Shown here piece after piece: positions 1 through 11,930 of a stretch of DNA of 64,000 nucleotides (the first letter of the stretch is position 1; each line of letters starts with the position of its first letter). This DNA is from Echinometra lucunter (Eukaryota; Echinodermata; Echinoidea; Camarodonta; Echinometridae), in contig CM057167.1 of NCBI GenBank assembly GCA_029962745.1, positions 20,527,102 through 20,591,101 of the forward strand, read 5' to 3'. Under the pieces are notes generated by a model that had not been told where the DNA came from, did not search any database, and saw only the letters and a program-made list of their open reading frames with translations. The position numbers and the translations under genes were made by a program.

Positions 1-1640
1 TAGATGACACTGGTGACATAGGGCGGATACCAATCGATGACAACATTCAAGCCGAGCTATCAACCATCGCTAATATGACAGTTACAGTAAATATTTAGTG
101 GAGTCTAATCGCATATCCGGGATTTTTTTTCTTGGAGGACGCATTAACAAGTCATCTCTCGGACTAATTGGCCATCATCGCATTGGAATACCAATTTTAA
201 TCAAACTTGTTTCTGCTTGGCGGAACTAAAGTTTCATCAATAGCAACATAGCTAGTCGCTTCATCACCCTTCATCACCCTTCCTCTGCATAGCTTCACGA
301 TCGTTCTCCTCCACATGGGAGTATTTGCCAAGAGCGAGGGAAAAAAATTGTTCATAGTCACCGAGTGAAAACGAGGGGAATATGTCATTGGGTGATATTT
401 GTTTAGGCTGAGTGACAAAAAGTTGACTGGAAGAAACCTCAAAAATGTTAGCGAGGCGGAATCATTTTCTGGATTCAGTAAAGTCATCGTGTGATTGTTT
501 CCCGAAGTAGCCGTTCATGACGAGCAACGCGCCTACGCATCTCACGCACTTCGCACAATTCAATCGAATGGTTGGAGGCACAATCTGGACAGTACTTTCG
601 CGCGTTTTGCAGGGAGAGAATGACATCGTCTGTCTTCTTACTTCGCCTGTGATGACAAAAGGGGTCGCTAATCACATTTTCAGCCTGCTTTAATTAAATG
701 ATTCCCTCCTTCTTTATCACATTTAAGCGTGGAACCAAATTTGATTCTCAGCGACACCGTATTTATTCTTCGTGAGGGCAGAAAGTGATTTTGCAGTATG
801 TTCTACGACCGTGTCAACCAGCGATAAAGCGTGGGAGCAAGGAGTTGGCGACGAAACTTTGGCGAAATTCAGGAGGCGTTGAATCGTTTTGCAAAGTTTC
901 TGTAAATCAACGTCGTTTCCCCAAAGGATTTTTATTGTAAGAGGAATCATTTCTCTTTGAATTTCAAGATGTCTTGTCGCTTATTTCCTGTAAACAGGAA
1001 ACCAAAACTTATAATCGCTGTTCAAATTACCATCCTCAACATTGCGCTGGTGTGTTACATCAGCTTTTATTGAATGGGACTTCAAGACATGCGGCCGATT
1101 TCTTATGTACCATAATAATTTGGGAATAAAGGCGGAATACTCATTTCAGATTTTTCTTCCAATTTTCCCATTTAAGGAAAGAGTAAAAAAAGCTTAAATT
1201 ATTTTGGAGATAAAAACTGGATTTGAAAATCAGTTCGGATGTTGTCGCGTAATTATTTCGATGCAAAATATTTTGTTATTAACCTGAAAGGGAAAATCTC
1301 GGAAATAGTGATCTCGAAATCTTTATTCGCGTGATGTCTGTGATTATGCATCCAGTGATTAGGTGCAATCTTTGAGAAAGTTTCATCTTTTAAAAGTGAT
1401 CAATTCTGTGTGGAAGGATCGAGCTAGAATATGGATTAATGCGTTGATATTCAAAGCTAGAAGCATGAAATAATTCTCAGTCAACATTATCACTCAGTTT
1501 TTCAGCATCCTATCCTACGCTTAACTTTTCTGCATCTTGTTCTACGATCTTTCACACAGGGAATAGACATCAATTGGAAATATTTGAGCGGCTTGACCGA
1601 AAACATTGAATTCTGCTTCCTAGCTCATTGTAATTATATT
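1..1640. other. 5' flank of the receptor gene, no clear gene
   Basis: No complete gene is visible here. Short minus-strand open frames occur between 197 and 950, of which only the one at 197-487 has any suggestive motif (listed separately). From about 960 to 1640 the DNA is AT-rich with stops in all frames. It would contain the receptor promoter if transcription starts nearby, but I see no convincing TATA box or initiator. Confidence 0.5.
197..487 (-). pseudogene. possible degenerate piggyBac-like transposase fragment
   Basis: This 96-residue minus-strand open frame ends with SYVAIDETLVPPSRNKFD. That resembles the segment around the first catalytic aspartate of piggyBac-type DDE transposases, where an IDE(T/S)(L/M)(V/I)PF-like stretch follows a helical region. 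Upstream, SLTFLRFLPVN and MNNFFPSLL sit roughly where the RFLHFND and LLN-like motifs lie in that family. The rest of the transposase was not found: the next upstream frame (484-675, containing CPDC and a later Cys) is in another phase and does not match the expected N-terminus. If real it is a short dead relic. The similarity is weak and could be chance. Confidence 0.25.
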
Positions 1641-1699
1641 GGCATTAGTTTCTTCTGTGAATAAATGAATGTGCAATTATTCATACTGACGCCTCTTTC

Positions 1700-2896
1700 A
1701 TGATGTCTTTAAATCAGCACGAGTCGGGTGTCCACTCGTTTAGTATGAACACAACTTATAGACTAACGGGTGGGGGTGCTTCCACTCTGGATAATCAAGA
1801 AATAGGTGTTCTAGTCTACGATGGAGGTGCGACTAACCCGTCAGTGGTGATCAAACGAGGGATCAATGCTTCCTGTCCCGAATTTGGTGAAGCTTGGTTG
1901 TGGGCGCCAGTTGTATGGAACTGGTTTAACATCTTGCGTTTGAGCCTGACCCTTGCTGGCATCATGGGGAATTCCCTGGTGATCATTATACACAGTAAGT
2001 CGCAGAGCACTCGCGGGACGGATCGGCTGATTGCCGGACTGGCGGTAGCGGATCTTCTGTGCTCTATATTCCTAACTCCAATTCCTGGTGCATCCAGGTT
2101 GTCGAACAACTGGTTAGGTAACCTCTACTGTAAGTTTGTCTTCTCAAATGTGCTCGTATGGATTCCTTTTATCGCATCGATGTACACACTATGCATGATA
2201 TCCCTAGAACGGTTCTTCGCCATCGTCTATCCATTCATTTACCGTGCGAAGATAACTCCTTCACGCATCAAGTACGTCTTCATTCCTATATGGGTGCTAG
2301 CTTTCATTGTGAACATTGGTAGCTTCGTCGTCAACATGGTGGATCCGGAAACCTGTCGTTGTGTGGTCCATTTTCCAACACGACTTGGTAAGATGATGCA
2401 GGGTGTTCTCCTGTTCATTACCGAGTACGTCATCCCCATTGGCATCATGCTCTTTGCTCATGTGAGAACAATACGGGAGTTGCACACGGAGGCACGTGCG
2501 CTCAAAGACAACCGTATGGATTCCTCTAGGATAACCCTCAATCTCCTACAAGCGCGTGAACGAGTTCTCCAAATGCTCTTTGTTGTGGTGATGACGTTTA
2601 TTATCTGCTGGACCCCTGACCAAGTTTGCTATCTATTTTACAGTGTCGGTATTCTCAGTGTGGACTTCCTGCACAGTCGTCTGTACATGGCGTTCATCTT
2701 GTTGGCCTATGTCAATTCTTGTGCCAATCCCTTCATTTACACAGCCAGAAATCCAGAATTCAGACACGCCCTCAAGGTGTTGTTCAAGAAAGCTGCCAGG
2801 GTGCAGCAGGTGTTCAACACCTCCGAGTGGATTCATGATCGAACTGACATTTTGCAGGATGTCGGGAACGGAACCGTGGTCGAAAGTCGAGTATGA
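1700..2896 (+). CDS. rhodopsin-family (class A) G-protein-coupled receptor, intronless
   Basis: This 398-residue protein is a seven-helix plasma-membrane receptor. The N-terminus is about 73 residues and outside the cell, with N-glycosylation sequons at NTT (17-19) and NAS (56-58). Helix 1 holds GN (N91), helix 2 LAVAD (D118), and C144 at the top of helix 3 can pair with a Cys in extracellular loop 2 (C219 or C221). Helix 3 ends in ERF (170-172) in place of DRY. Helix 6 carries CWTPDQ (303-308), helix 7 NPFIY (343-347), and helix 8 begins FRHALK. These are class A hallmarks, and the general look is peptide-receptor-like, but the ligand cannot be inferred. The start at 1700 is supported by an in-frame stop at 1658; a second Met follows at once. 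The whole gene is one exon, and the neighbours give no clue to its role. Large families of intronless receptors of this kind are known in sea urchins, so an orphan paralogue is likely. Confidence 0.95.
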   Translation: MMSLNQHESGVHSFSMNTTYRLTGGGASTLDNQEIGVLVYDGGATNPSVVIKRGINASCPEFGEAWLWAPVVWNWFNILRLSLTLAGIMGNSLVIIIHSKSQSTRGTDRLIAGLAVADLLCSIFLTPIPGASRLSNNWLGNLYCKFVFSNVLVWIPFIASMYTLCMISLERFFAIVYPFIYRAKITPSRIKYVFIPIWVLAFIVNIGSFVVNMVDPETCRCVVHFPTRLGKMMQGVLLFITEYVIPIGIMLFAHVRTIRELHTEARALKDNRMDSSRITLNLLQARERVLQMLFVVVMTFIICWTPDQVCYLFYSVGILSVDFLHSRLYMAFILLAYVNSCANPFIYTARNPEFRHALKVLFKKAARVQQVFNTSEWIHDRTDILQDVGNGTVVESRV

Positions 2897-3431
2897 TGTC
2901 GAAGAGAAAGGCGAATTCTATTTAATCATCCAGGCCTGAAATAACATATTATAGTAAAATGTTAATTATCCTTATTTTTGTATAAATTTTATCAGAATGG
3001 TTTTAAATGCTGCAATTTTACTTACTTTTCTTATGTTGTTTTATACGTGCTCATAATTTGCCTGCTGATCATGGCTGCCAAAGGAGCAAAGAATGAAAAG
3101 GTTTCGATAACAGGGTGCATTAGCATGGCGTGTCGTCCCTGTAGATTTTACAAGATTAAAGTACAATGTTCCTTATTTCATGTATTTGCAACTTTGTTTG
3201 CATATATATGTTGGTCCCATAATTTGACGATAATATAAGAATATCTGCCAATTCTTTTACAGAGGAAATGTACGCTTTTATACCAACGATAGGGGGTTTC
3301 AAGTTCGATCCAAAGGATTCCTGGATGGTTTGGAACCAGGAACTCATCCATTAACAAAGGCTATTGCTGTACCCCTGAGCAATGTTCTTGAAGTCGTTCT
3401 TGGATGATACCTAAAATGTATAGAACAGACT

Positions 3432-3437
3432 AATAAA
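3432..3437 (+). promoter_or_regulatory. candidate polyadenylation signal
   Basis: AATAAA lies about 535 bases after the receptor stop codon and is a candidate cleavage signal. No GT-rich downstream element is obvious, and by chance alone the hexamer is common in DNA this AT-rich. Confidence 0.25.
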
Positions 3438-5416
3438 AAGCAGTTGTTTAATGCTTTTGAAGGTACAGGAAGTTTTTCAAGTTGTTAATCAATATGTCGA
3501 CCAGTATTCACCTGGAATAGAAGGGAAAGATTATTTGGATTATTTGGTAAGCATGGTGAGTTGGCTCAATATTTTCATGAAAGTCTTTTGCTTCGTGACA
3601 GAATTCGTAAGTTGATTTGGTTTTTAGAGTAAGAAGTTTTTCCACGGTGACAAATTATTATCATTATTATTTTATTATCATTATTATTATTAACATTATT
3701 ATTATTAACATTATCTCTATTACTATTGTTGTTATAATTATTTTTTGTTTCCTCGTTTGTTTGGGTTTTTTACTTTAATACGACCGAGAACTCGGTTTAT
3801 TTCACTGATCTGTCATCTTAATCCAAACTTATTCCAGCAGTATATCAGCACATTGGAATGAGAATCCAATGAAGAATTAAATGCGGTTCTGAAGTAAAAT
3901 TGCAATTTACAGAGGTGCATGAGCAGGACACTTCCCTGACATGAGTACATACCCATTTTAAAAAAGAAAGGTAACTTCGTTTTACAAGCAACGTCTAAAT
4001 TTTGTTTGCACAGTGATTGCAATGAGCCACTGAAGTAACAAAGAGATGGGTGGGGTGGTTGTTGACAAGCTAGATCACGTTTTTTTAATCTAAACTTGAT
4101 GTCTGACAGCGATAGTCGATTAAGCGCAACACGTAAACCTACATCAGCCCACATCAGACAAGACAACATAAAGGAAGAGCTCATTGGCCTGATGGATAGG
4201 ATGATCACGAACATTATCTCCTTGAAGGATTGCCAGGGGAGAGTTTCGGCCTCGACATTCGATAGTTCATGCATGTCTCAATGCACTTTCATTTGCCCCT
4301 TGAAGATATCACTGGGTAAGGTTAGAGGGAAAAGTCAATAGAATGTAACTGATTCCCGTCTAAAGAAGTGGTGAAGATGACTACAAACGTATTCCCGAGA
4401 AACGAAAGTTCAAACCATGAGTCCAAAATAAGAAGAGATCATCCGATATGAAGTTACATTAGGTTAGTTTTTGCAATGGCGCATGGCAAAAATAGGTCGA
4501 AAATACGTCGAAAAACACGCCGAAGCGATTACACACCAATTCCAAAGCGTTCGATTCCTGGTCATTCAACAGTTGAAGGTAAGGTAATATTTTGTTCGGA
4601 CTGTTCACTATCGGTATCTGTCTCCTTGGTATGACTGGGTATTACCGTCTGAATGTATGAAGCGTTTCATAATCCGATGAAATTACATAACGGACCTGAC
4701 AACATCCACATAAATTTTTCAGACGTTTATTTCAAATATAATATGTGACGTGTCTATAAACATGTTTTCCGTTCGAATGCTGAAATGTTTTCTGAGATAG
4801 ACTTCTATTTTTTTTTAATGGAAACTTCGCCTGCCCACTCCTACTTTTTCCAATTTTTTTTTTTTTTCTAAGACCCGGTCGATTTTTAATACTGGTCCTA
4901 CCGTGTTATACAGCCATTATGATTTATGTATCTATTTCAGAAACCTTTACTTGGTACAGATCAAATTAAAAGACAGGGGACAAAAGCTAATTCTGAATTT
5001 ATGGTGTTTAAAGATTCTGTGATAGTTTGAATGTCTCCCAGCTGAAAAGTTCGCAGAGACGTTTTTTTTTTTCTTCTTCTTCATTTCTTTTCTTTTCTTT
5101 CGTTTAACTGTAAAATTTTGATTACTTAAGGGAAATTTATGGGAACATTTGAAATTACGCCTGATCAATATGATTAGCAAAGAGCCAAAGAACATCAGGG
5201 TTTGTTTAAAAGAAAAACCGTATACATGGAGTGTTTGGTTATGGAGTTGATGTAAAATGGCATTAAGTCCAATTCAACATGTTCAACTCTTTCAACAATC
5301 ACGAATGGTGAATGTACCCTTCACCCCATTCAAAGTCTGGAACAAAGTGATAACGGCTTAAATTATCTCCTCCATGACCATCAGTTAGTCGTGTTCTGTA
5401 AGTGAAGACAACTGAA
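3438..5416. other. intergenic AT-rich DNA, no gene seen
   Basis: Only short chance frames occur. A minus-strand frame at 3813-4274 (153 codons) has no recognisable domain, and its base composition does not differ from the surroundings. A decayed ATT-rich microsatellite lies at about 3655-3725. Poly-T stretches occur near 4850 and 5063. Confidence 0.5.
3655..3725. repeat. imperfect (ATT)n microsatellite
   Basis: The stretch consists of ATTATT units broken by ATC and AAC triplets and ends in a TCTCTATTACTATTG-like decayed part. Confidence 0.7.
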
Positions 5417-5965
5417 TTAAAGTAAAAGGCTAACATTGTGAGAATTTAAAAAATATCATTTCACTACTTGACAATGGTATAAACACAAGAGTTATAGTTT
5501 AAAAATACCAGTCTGAAAGTTTCAAAGTATAATATCGACGGAAAGAATTTTTGAATATTAAAAATGTAAACCATTTTTTGAAGAAAATATAATGGTCGGT
5601 TTCACAGACTGGACATAAGGAGCGTGCATGTGCACAGAGTTCACCTGAACAGTGTATGTGTGTATATACATATCATGTATAGTACGGTGGTGTGTGTATG
5701 TGTGTGTATGCATATCATGTATAGTACAGGGAGAGAGGTGCAGCCAACGGTTTTTTTGAACTGGTTGAAAATGCTCCTCTAGTTATTTGTCTCATAAGAC
5801 CAAAACTAATAAAATCGGCGTTTGCGTCTTATCAACAGTTTTTCATTTCAAATTATGGTTGGTTTCAGGGTTTCTGAGTACAAATACAAGTACTCATACA
5901 CATGTTTCATCTTAGTTTGAGAATTTTTTTAATCAGCTGCTCACAAAGTTAGCCAATGCCTTTAA
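5417..5965. mobile_element. TTAA-flanked MITE, copy A
   Basis: This copy matches a second copy at 36082-36575 in inverted orientation, over the outer and inner parts. Shared landmarks include ACCAGTCTGAAAGTTTC near 5510 and a TACAAGTACTCATACACATG-like stretch near 5890. Its right end reads GCCAATGCCTTTAA and its left end, more decayed, begins TTAAAG. The matching copy shows that the ends are inverted repeats of TTAAAGGCATTGG. A TG/TA-rich duplicated stretch (5650-5727) interrupts this copy and makes it longer. No transposase is present. Confidence 0.7.
5650..5727. repeat. short direct duplication, TG/TA-rich
   Basis: Two consecutive copies of a roughly 38-base unit end in CATATCATGTATAGTAC, with a TGTGTATGTGTGTATA-like lead. 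It lies inside the MITE at 5417-5965 and is absent from the copy near 36 kb, so it arose after that copy diverged. Confidence 0.7.
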
Positions 5966-6421
5966 GGTTAGTAAACCCCGTGACTGTACAGTAACACATA
6001 TAACGCCCCACTGTCGATATCATTTCATGTCGTTACTTCGCTGTTTATCTGAAAGGTAAATAATGTTTAAAAAAACATAGATAGAATTAATAATTTTTCA
6101 TCAATATAAAACACACATAATGAAGAATAAGATTAACATAATTTGTTCCAAAATAAGAATTTTACGTTTTTATAAATGCCCAGTGAATTTGTAAAACGTT
6201 AGGATATGAATTTTATTTTGTAATATTGAATTTCTAAGGTATCTGTACGACATTCCAAAAATCTAATTATCTTTTCTTGATGCAGGTTTTCTTTTTGCAG
6301 GTGGAACTGTTGTTTGTTTTTGTTTGTTTTTTCATTATAGTCAGTTCATATTGTATTGTATTTTTGTATTTCATAAGGTATTTTTCACTGCCCCATTGGT
6401 CACTAGTATGAGGGCATTCTC

Positions 6422-6995
6422 GGTCACGTGTGCGACCCAAATCATGAAAAGTAACCGATTCAAAACTAATTTGTCATTATTTATCTTGTAGCAGAAGTCT
6501 CTCATTTTGGAATTTTAAATAACTGTAGTACCCCCAATAGAATGAAGGCGATTATTTTAGAAGAGCGTACATCATCTTTCTTTCAGAAGTCAAAATTAGG
6601 TCGGTGACGTGTGTGACTTAGCACGAAAATGGGTCTTTACTTGTTGGTATTCAAACCTATTTTTCTCGCATTTCTCTGGGAGTGTTGAGTTTCCACTTTT
6701 CATTACTGCATGATGGGGATTGCTCTAAACAGTTTTAAAGCAATTTTCCATGAATGAATGAATGAACATTCTGTTTTTTTAGAGGTGAAAATTGGGTCGG
6801 TCACGTGTGTGACCACTCAAAAAGAGGGCATTTTTAAATGACTCTGCAAGTACATTATAGTTGAGAAATTATTTATTCTTATCAAAGAAAGGGGAGCCGT
6901 TTTTATGTTTAAAAAATGGTTGAAATGAAAAAAATTAAAACATGTTCACCAATTTTCGAGCAATGAGGCAAAATTAGATGGTCACGTGTGTGACC
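6422..6995. repeat. four spaced copies of a GGTCACGTGTGTGACC palindrome
   Basis: Near-identical 16-base palindromes start at 6422, 6603, 6799 and 6980. The third and fourth are exact; the first has one change (GTGCGACC) and the second has two (GGTGAC, GTGACT). The last three are preceded by an AAAATTRGG-like lead. Spacing is 181, 196 and 181 bases. Between them the DNA is not obviously repeated. Three of the four centres contain the E-box CACGTG; in the second the centre reads GACGTG. Confidence 0.8.
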
Positions 6996-7321
6996 AAAAG
7001 TTTCACTTTCCAGAGAATGGCCCATGCATGATGTGTGATGAGTAGTTCTGTGGCGGAACATGAAGCTAATATGGAATGAAGAAATAAAACCCTTTTCTAC
7101 TGTAACAGCAGAATATTGCCAAAATATTTGCAAGAGATATATATTTGATAAGAACTAACCTGCAATTTTTGAAAATTACAAAACAGCGGTACTGATAAAT
7201 TAGTCAAGGTCATTATATTCACCAAGTGGCGCATGAAATGGAAATGTTTCATTGTATGAAAAAAAAAGGTTTCCTCTTTCATAATGGGCAAAATATAGAA
7301 AAGCGAAGTCTCGAATTCCAT

Positions 7322-7468
7322 GGCCCCGTTTCATAAAACTTGTTATCAGTAACAACTGCCACATTTCTATGACAAATTTGCTCTCAGCCAATCAGATGCA
7401 AGGATTTCAGTAGCTTATAACATTTATTGCAACTTATTATTGATAACAAGTTTTATGAAACGGGGACC
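7322..7468. mobile_element. fold-back MITE (CCCCGTTTCATAAAAC type)
   Basis: A 147-base element has long terminal inverted repeats that begin CCCCGTTTCATAAAACTTG and return as CAAGTTTTATGAAACGGGG. The centre contains GCCAATCAGAT. A second close copy lies at 18255-18403, and a more diverged relative at 18009-18150. It has no coding capacity. The whole element can fold into one hairpin. Confidence 0.85.
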
Positions 7469-9219
7469 ATGTTCACATCATAGTTGGATTGCTGAAACGG
7501 CACTGTTCTCCACCTGCTTTGGCGTCAATGTTGTGGTACACACGCCTTTTGCAGGCTCGACTGGTTCTAATTTCCTCCTGACACTGTGGTCTTTTATAAA
7601 AGGAATGCATTCTCTTCTTGTAAAGGTAGAGTGGTTATGAATACAGTGTCCTTGGTTATAGCTTTAAGGTTATAGCATTGAGGTTTAACAGAAGGTCATA
7701 CCATTAAGCATTAATTAATTGAAAATATAGCAGTAAGGTAAAACAGAACAAAGTTGACTCGCATTATGTCTGGTTCTGTCCACTGCAGCTTGTCTACTAA
7801 CGCATGGCCTATGCAGCGGGGGGCAGGAGGCAATTTTGAAAACTCACATTTTTTTACTGAATTTTTTTTAGAAATCCACCAAAAACTGCAATAAATCCTT
7901 CAAATTAACTTTTTAAAATGCAAAAGCGCCCTCTTGACCAGCGCGGTTGCTTCGCTCCCTTGCTTTTGAGATTCTTCGAAAATTTTTACACGTCTTGCCC
8001 CCCCCCCCCCCCCCCAGGAAAGGATTTCTGCGTAAGGCCCTGTACTTGCGTGACCTGAATCCCTGTGGAATGTCCATCCAGTAAGTCAACTATAAAAACA
8101 GAATTTAATAATTGTTAAGTTTCCCCGAAAATTCTTAAGCTATGATAGCTCTCTTTTCTATATTTACCATCATACGATCCTACTGTATGAGAACTAGAGA
8201 GATATTCAGTTTAAAAACACTGTAAATCATGTCGGCCATAACTGGAGGGCTTCCGATATGAGATGATTCAGTGGGTTATGCAATGAGTCAGGTTCATTGC
8301 TATGTCAGTCCATACTGGTAATTAACTCTTTCAAGGCATGCTTGAAGCCCTTCCCTCCCCCCCCCCCCCCGGTATGGTTTAAATAGACATTAACGTTAAA
8401 AAAATCAGCACCCAAATCGAACAAGTCTTCTCACTCCACGCCTTCTTGATCGATTGTGTTATGGAAGAAGGGAGGACTATAATTCCTTGGCGCTCCTTAA
8501 TACAACTGAATCCAACTTTCAAAAAATCCGGTCATGATATGCCATAAGAGATATTAGATTTACGTCTTAGATTTACTCATTCTATTTCAGTTGTATTTGT
8601 TACATGTAGGACATTCTAAGACGGCCGTTTAGTCAGGTACATGTCAATTTGCCAAATCGGCAACGTCATTCGCCGTCCTCTTTTGCGCAGTTGGCGTGAT
8701 TAGTTTCATGCTTTCTTACGAAGTCAATTATTTCAGTACAAATTATCAGCTCCCATTTTCTTAAAAAAAAAAAAAACCAACAGAAGATATACCTTCCCTT
8801 GAGAATTTTTGTCATCAGATATCAAGCTCAAGTCAATAAAGAACAGTTGAAAGAGATGTTGTCATTTAGGTACACCCCTTAGGAAAAATCGCATTCTCTC
8901 TGGAATTTGAAACCATTTAATCAAGGTATGACATATTCAGTATTACACATACACTGCAGATCATGTTCCCAAAAACTGTTTGATGCGAATTTTATGACAA
9001 CTATAAGCAATCTTTTCATGTTATGTTTACCCTTGTATTGGAAAAGATGACAATTCTACCAAAGAGAACAACCAGTAAATAACATATATATTGGTGGCTA
9101 AAAAGTTGTCAAGTACAAAACCATTATTATGCAAAAATGTACTGAAAAGAAAGGAGAGCCGTATGAAAAAGGAGAACGTTCATTTTTTAACTACAGTGAT
9201 TACTTCTATAAACAGCTAC
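7469..9219. other. intergenic DNA with poly-C runs
   Basis: No gene is supported. Poly-C runs of 18 (7998-8015) and 14 bases (8357-8370) occur, plus a poly-A stretch near 8763. The only open frames are short and lack domains. Confidence 0.5.
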
Positions 9220-9500
9220 CTACTACTAGCTACTGCTGCTGCTGCTATTGCTGCTGCTACTGCTGCTACTACTACCACTACTACCACGACTACCAGTATT
9301 ACTGTAACTACTCCTACAAGCATGACAAGTACTACTTACACCACTAACACTTATAATAATACTAATACATGTACTATACTACCATTACTACTACTATGAC
9401 TAGTACTACTACTAGTACAACTACATTTTTTACTACCAGTATTGCTAACTGCTACTAAAACAGCTACTACTTACACATCCGCTCCTTCTCATGCTACTGA

Positions 9501-9548
<48 letters not shown>

Positions 9549-9554
9549 TACTAT

Positions 9555-9585
<31 letters not shown>

Positions 9586-9592
9586 CCTACCA

Positions 9593-9639
<47 letters not shown>

Positions 9640-9676
9640 GCTACTACTACTCATACTACTACTACTACTCATACTC

Positions 9677-9707
<31 letters not shown>

Positions 9708-9879
9708 GATTTCTGACTTATAATACTTCTGTTACTACCAATATTACCGTAATTAAATCTGCAAATACTACTTACAGCACAGATCCTACTTACTTACAGC
9801 ACCACTGCTGAACTTACTACCACTACAACCACTACTATCCCTCCTACTAGAACTACTACTTCTACTACTAGTGCTACTT

Positions 9880-9913
<34 letters not shown>

Positions 9914-10084
9914 TATTTCAGGTATTACTACTGTAACTACTACTACAATAACATTACAACACTATAGTGCTTCGAATAATACTACCACTACCACTACAAC
10001 CACTACTACCCCTTCTACTAGAACTACTACTACTACTACTACTTCTACTACTACTACTACTACTACTACTACTAATAATAATAA

Positions 10085-10129
<45 letters not shown>

Positions 10130-10483
10130 TATTACAAGTATTACTACTTTAACTACTACTACAATAACATTACAACACTAGTGCTTCGAATAATACTAAT
10201 ACTACTACTATTACTTACACGATTACTACTACTATTACTTACACGATTACTACTACTATCACTTACACGATTACTACTACTTCTACTTCTACCACCATCG
10301 CTACTACTACTACCACTGCTGCTTCTATTACTATACCTATAGTATACGGCTACCATAAATAGTGTAACCATTAAAACTAATTCTGCTGCTACCTCTGCAG
10401 CCATTGCTGCTCTACCACCACTACTACTGCTGCTGCTGCTTCTACTACTACCACTACTGCTGCTGCTGCTGCTGCTGCTGCTT

Positions 10484-10534
<51 letters not shown>

Positions 10535-10575
10535 TATTGCTGCTACTTCTGCAGCCACTACTGCTCTATCACTAT

Positions 10576-10629
<54 letters not shown>

Positions 10630-10667
10630 CACTACTACTACTACTACTACTGCTTCTTCTACTACTG

Positions 10668-10701
<34 letters not shown>

Positions 10702-10717
10702 ATTGCTGCTGCTGCTG

Positions 10718-10750
<33 letters not shown>

Positions 10751-10937
10751 ATTTTAATAATTCCACTATAGCTCATATTACTTCTTCTACCGCAATTGCT
10801 ATTCTTACATTATCACTACTGCGTCCATTATTTCTTCTATAGTTTCACCAATACTTCGACTGCTTGTTCTACTACTACTAGTACCACTACCATTTTCACA
10901 ATTACTGCTGCTGTTACTACTGCTACTGGTGCTGATG

Positions 10938-10988
<51 letters not shown>

Positions 10989-11134
10989 TACCACAATTCT
11001 CCTACAACCCTACTACAACATTAGCACTGTTAACACCACCACTGACATAACCACAGCCTTTAGCAACACTTCTAACCCTCCTACTCCTACTACAACTATA
11101 CTTTCACCATACTACTAATAATACTACGGCGATG

Positions 11135-11180
<46 letters not shown>

Positions 11181-11257
11181 ATGGTGCGGCTCCTACTACT
11201 GGTTTAAGCCTGGGTTTTAATAATTTTTAAGATATAAACCCTTTCACCGCTATTACG

Positions 11258-11296
<39 letters not shown>

Positions 11297-11455
11297 GCTA
11301 CCTCTTCTACTATACTACTACTAATGCTACTACTATTATACTGCTAATATTACTACTACTACTACTACTACTGCTACTTCTACTACTACTACTACTACTC
11401 TTACTACTACAACTACTATTCTTACTATTACTACTACTATTACTACTACTAGTCA
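9220..11455. repeat. large (CTA)n/(CTG)n trinucleotide array
   Basis: About 2.2 kb is built from ACT/CTA triplets with blocks of GCTGCT, CCACTA and TTCTAC. The triplet phase is kept over long stretches, so several frames stay open and give poly-Thr, poly-Leu, poly-Tyr or, on the other strand, poly-Ser products. These are shadows, not genes. Short non-repetitive islands split the array (for example around 9720-9830 and 10745-10870), and a TA run occurs at 11261-11294. A sister array starts at 15225, beyond the fold-back element. Confidence 0.9.
11261..11294. repeat. (AT)n microsatellite
   Basis: About 17 uninterrupted TA dinucleotides inside the CTA array. Confidence 0.9.
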
Positions 11456-11800
11456 TGCTCACGAAATTAGTATACATGTACTTTTTGGTTGAATCACCTG
11501 CTGGGTCAACGGAATCGAACATACCGTTGCAAGCAGAGAAGGCAGTGGCGATTAAAATCCCCATCTCATTCCAATAAGATCAGATTACTTAGATTGTTAT
11601 TCCCATTATTCCGATTAACATATTCAGCTATTTATTTGTTTTCCATTTTGTCTGAATCGTTATCTTTCCAATTTCCGAAGGGATTTTGCCTAATCTTTGA
11701 GCATAATAAAGCCCAAATTGCCTTTTTGTTCTTAATGGTGTAATACATACATAACAAAACAAAATCACACCTACAGCATTTACAGGCAAGAGACCCGTAA
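11456..11800. other. unique spacer between CTA array and fold-back element
   Basis: About 345 bases of non-repetitive DNA with no supported gene. A plus-strand frame at 11489-11743 has no recognisable domain. Confidence 0.5.
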
Positions 11801-11930
11801 TAGTCCGGGTTATAATTGAGGGAGGTGCCACCTGGAGAAGGAGAAATTTTCATGTGGTTTTTCTAGACCAGTTTTCATGCTGAACAAGAATATCTGAGGT
11901 AAACAGGCTGTATCCTGAGAAGTTTTTCGT

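Noticed and set aside
9442..11564. Many long frames of poly-Thr, poly-Leu, poly-Tyr and poly-Ser
   Set aside because: They are products of the CTA/CTG triplet array, which keeps phase in all frames. No gene-like composition.
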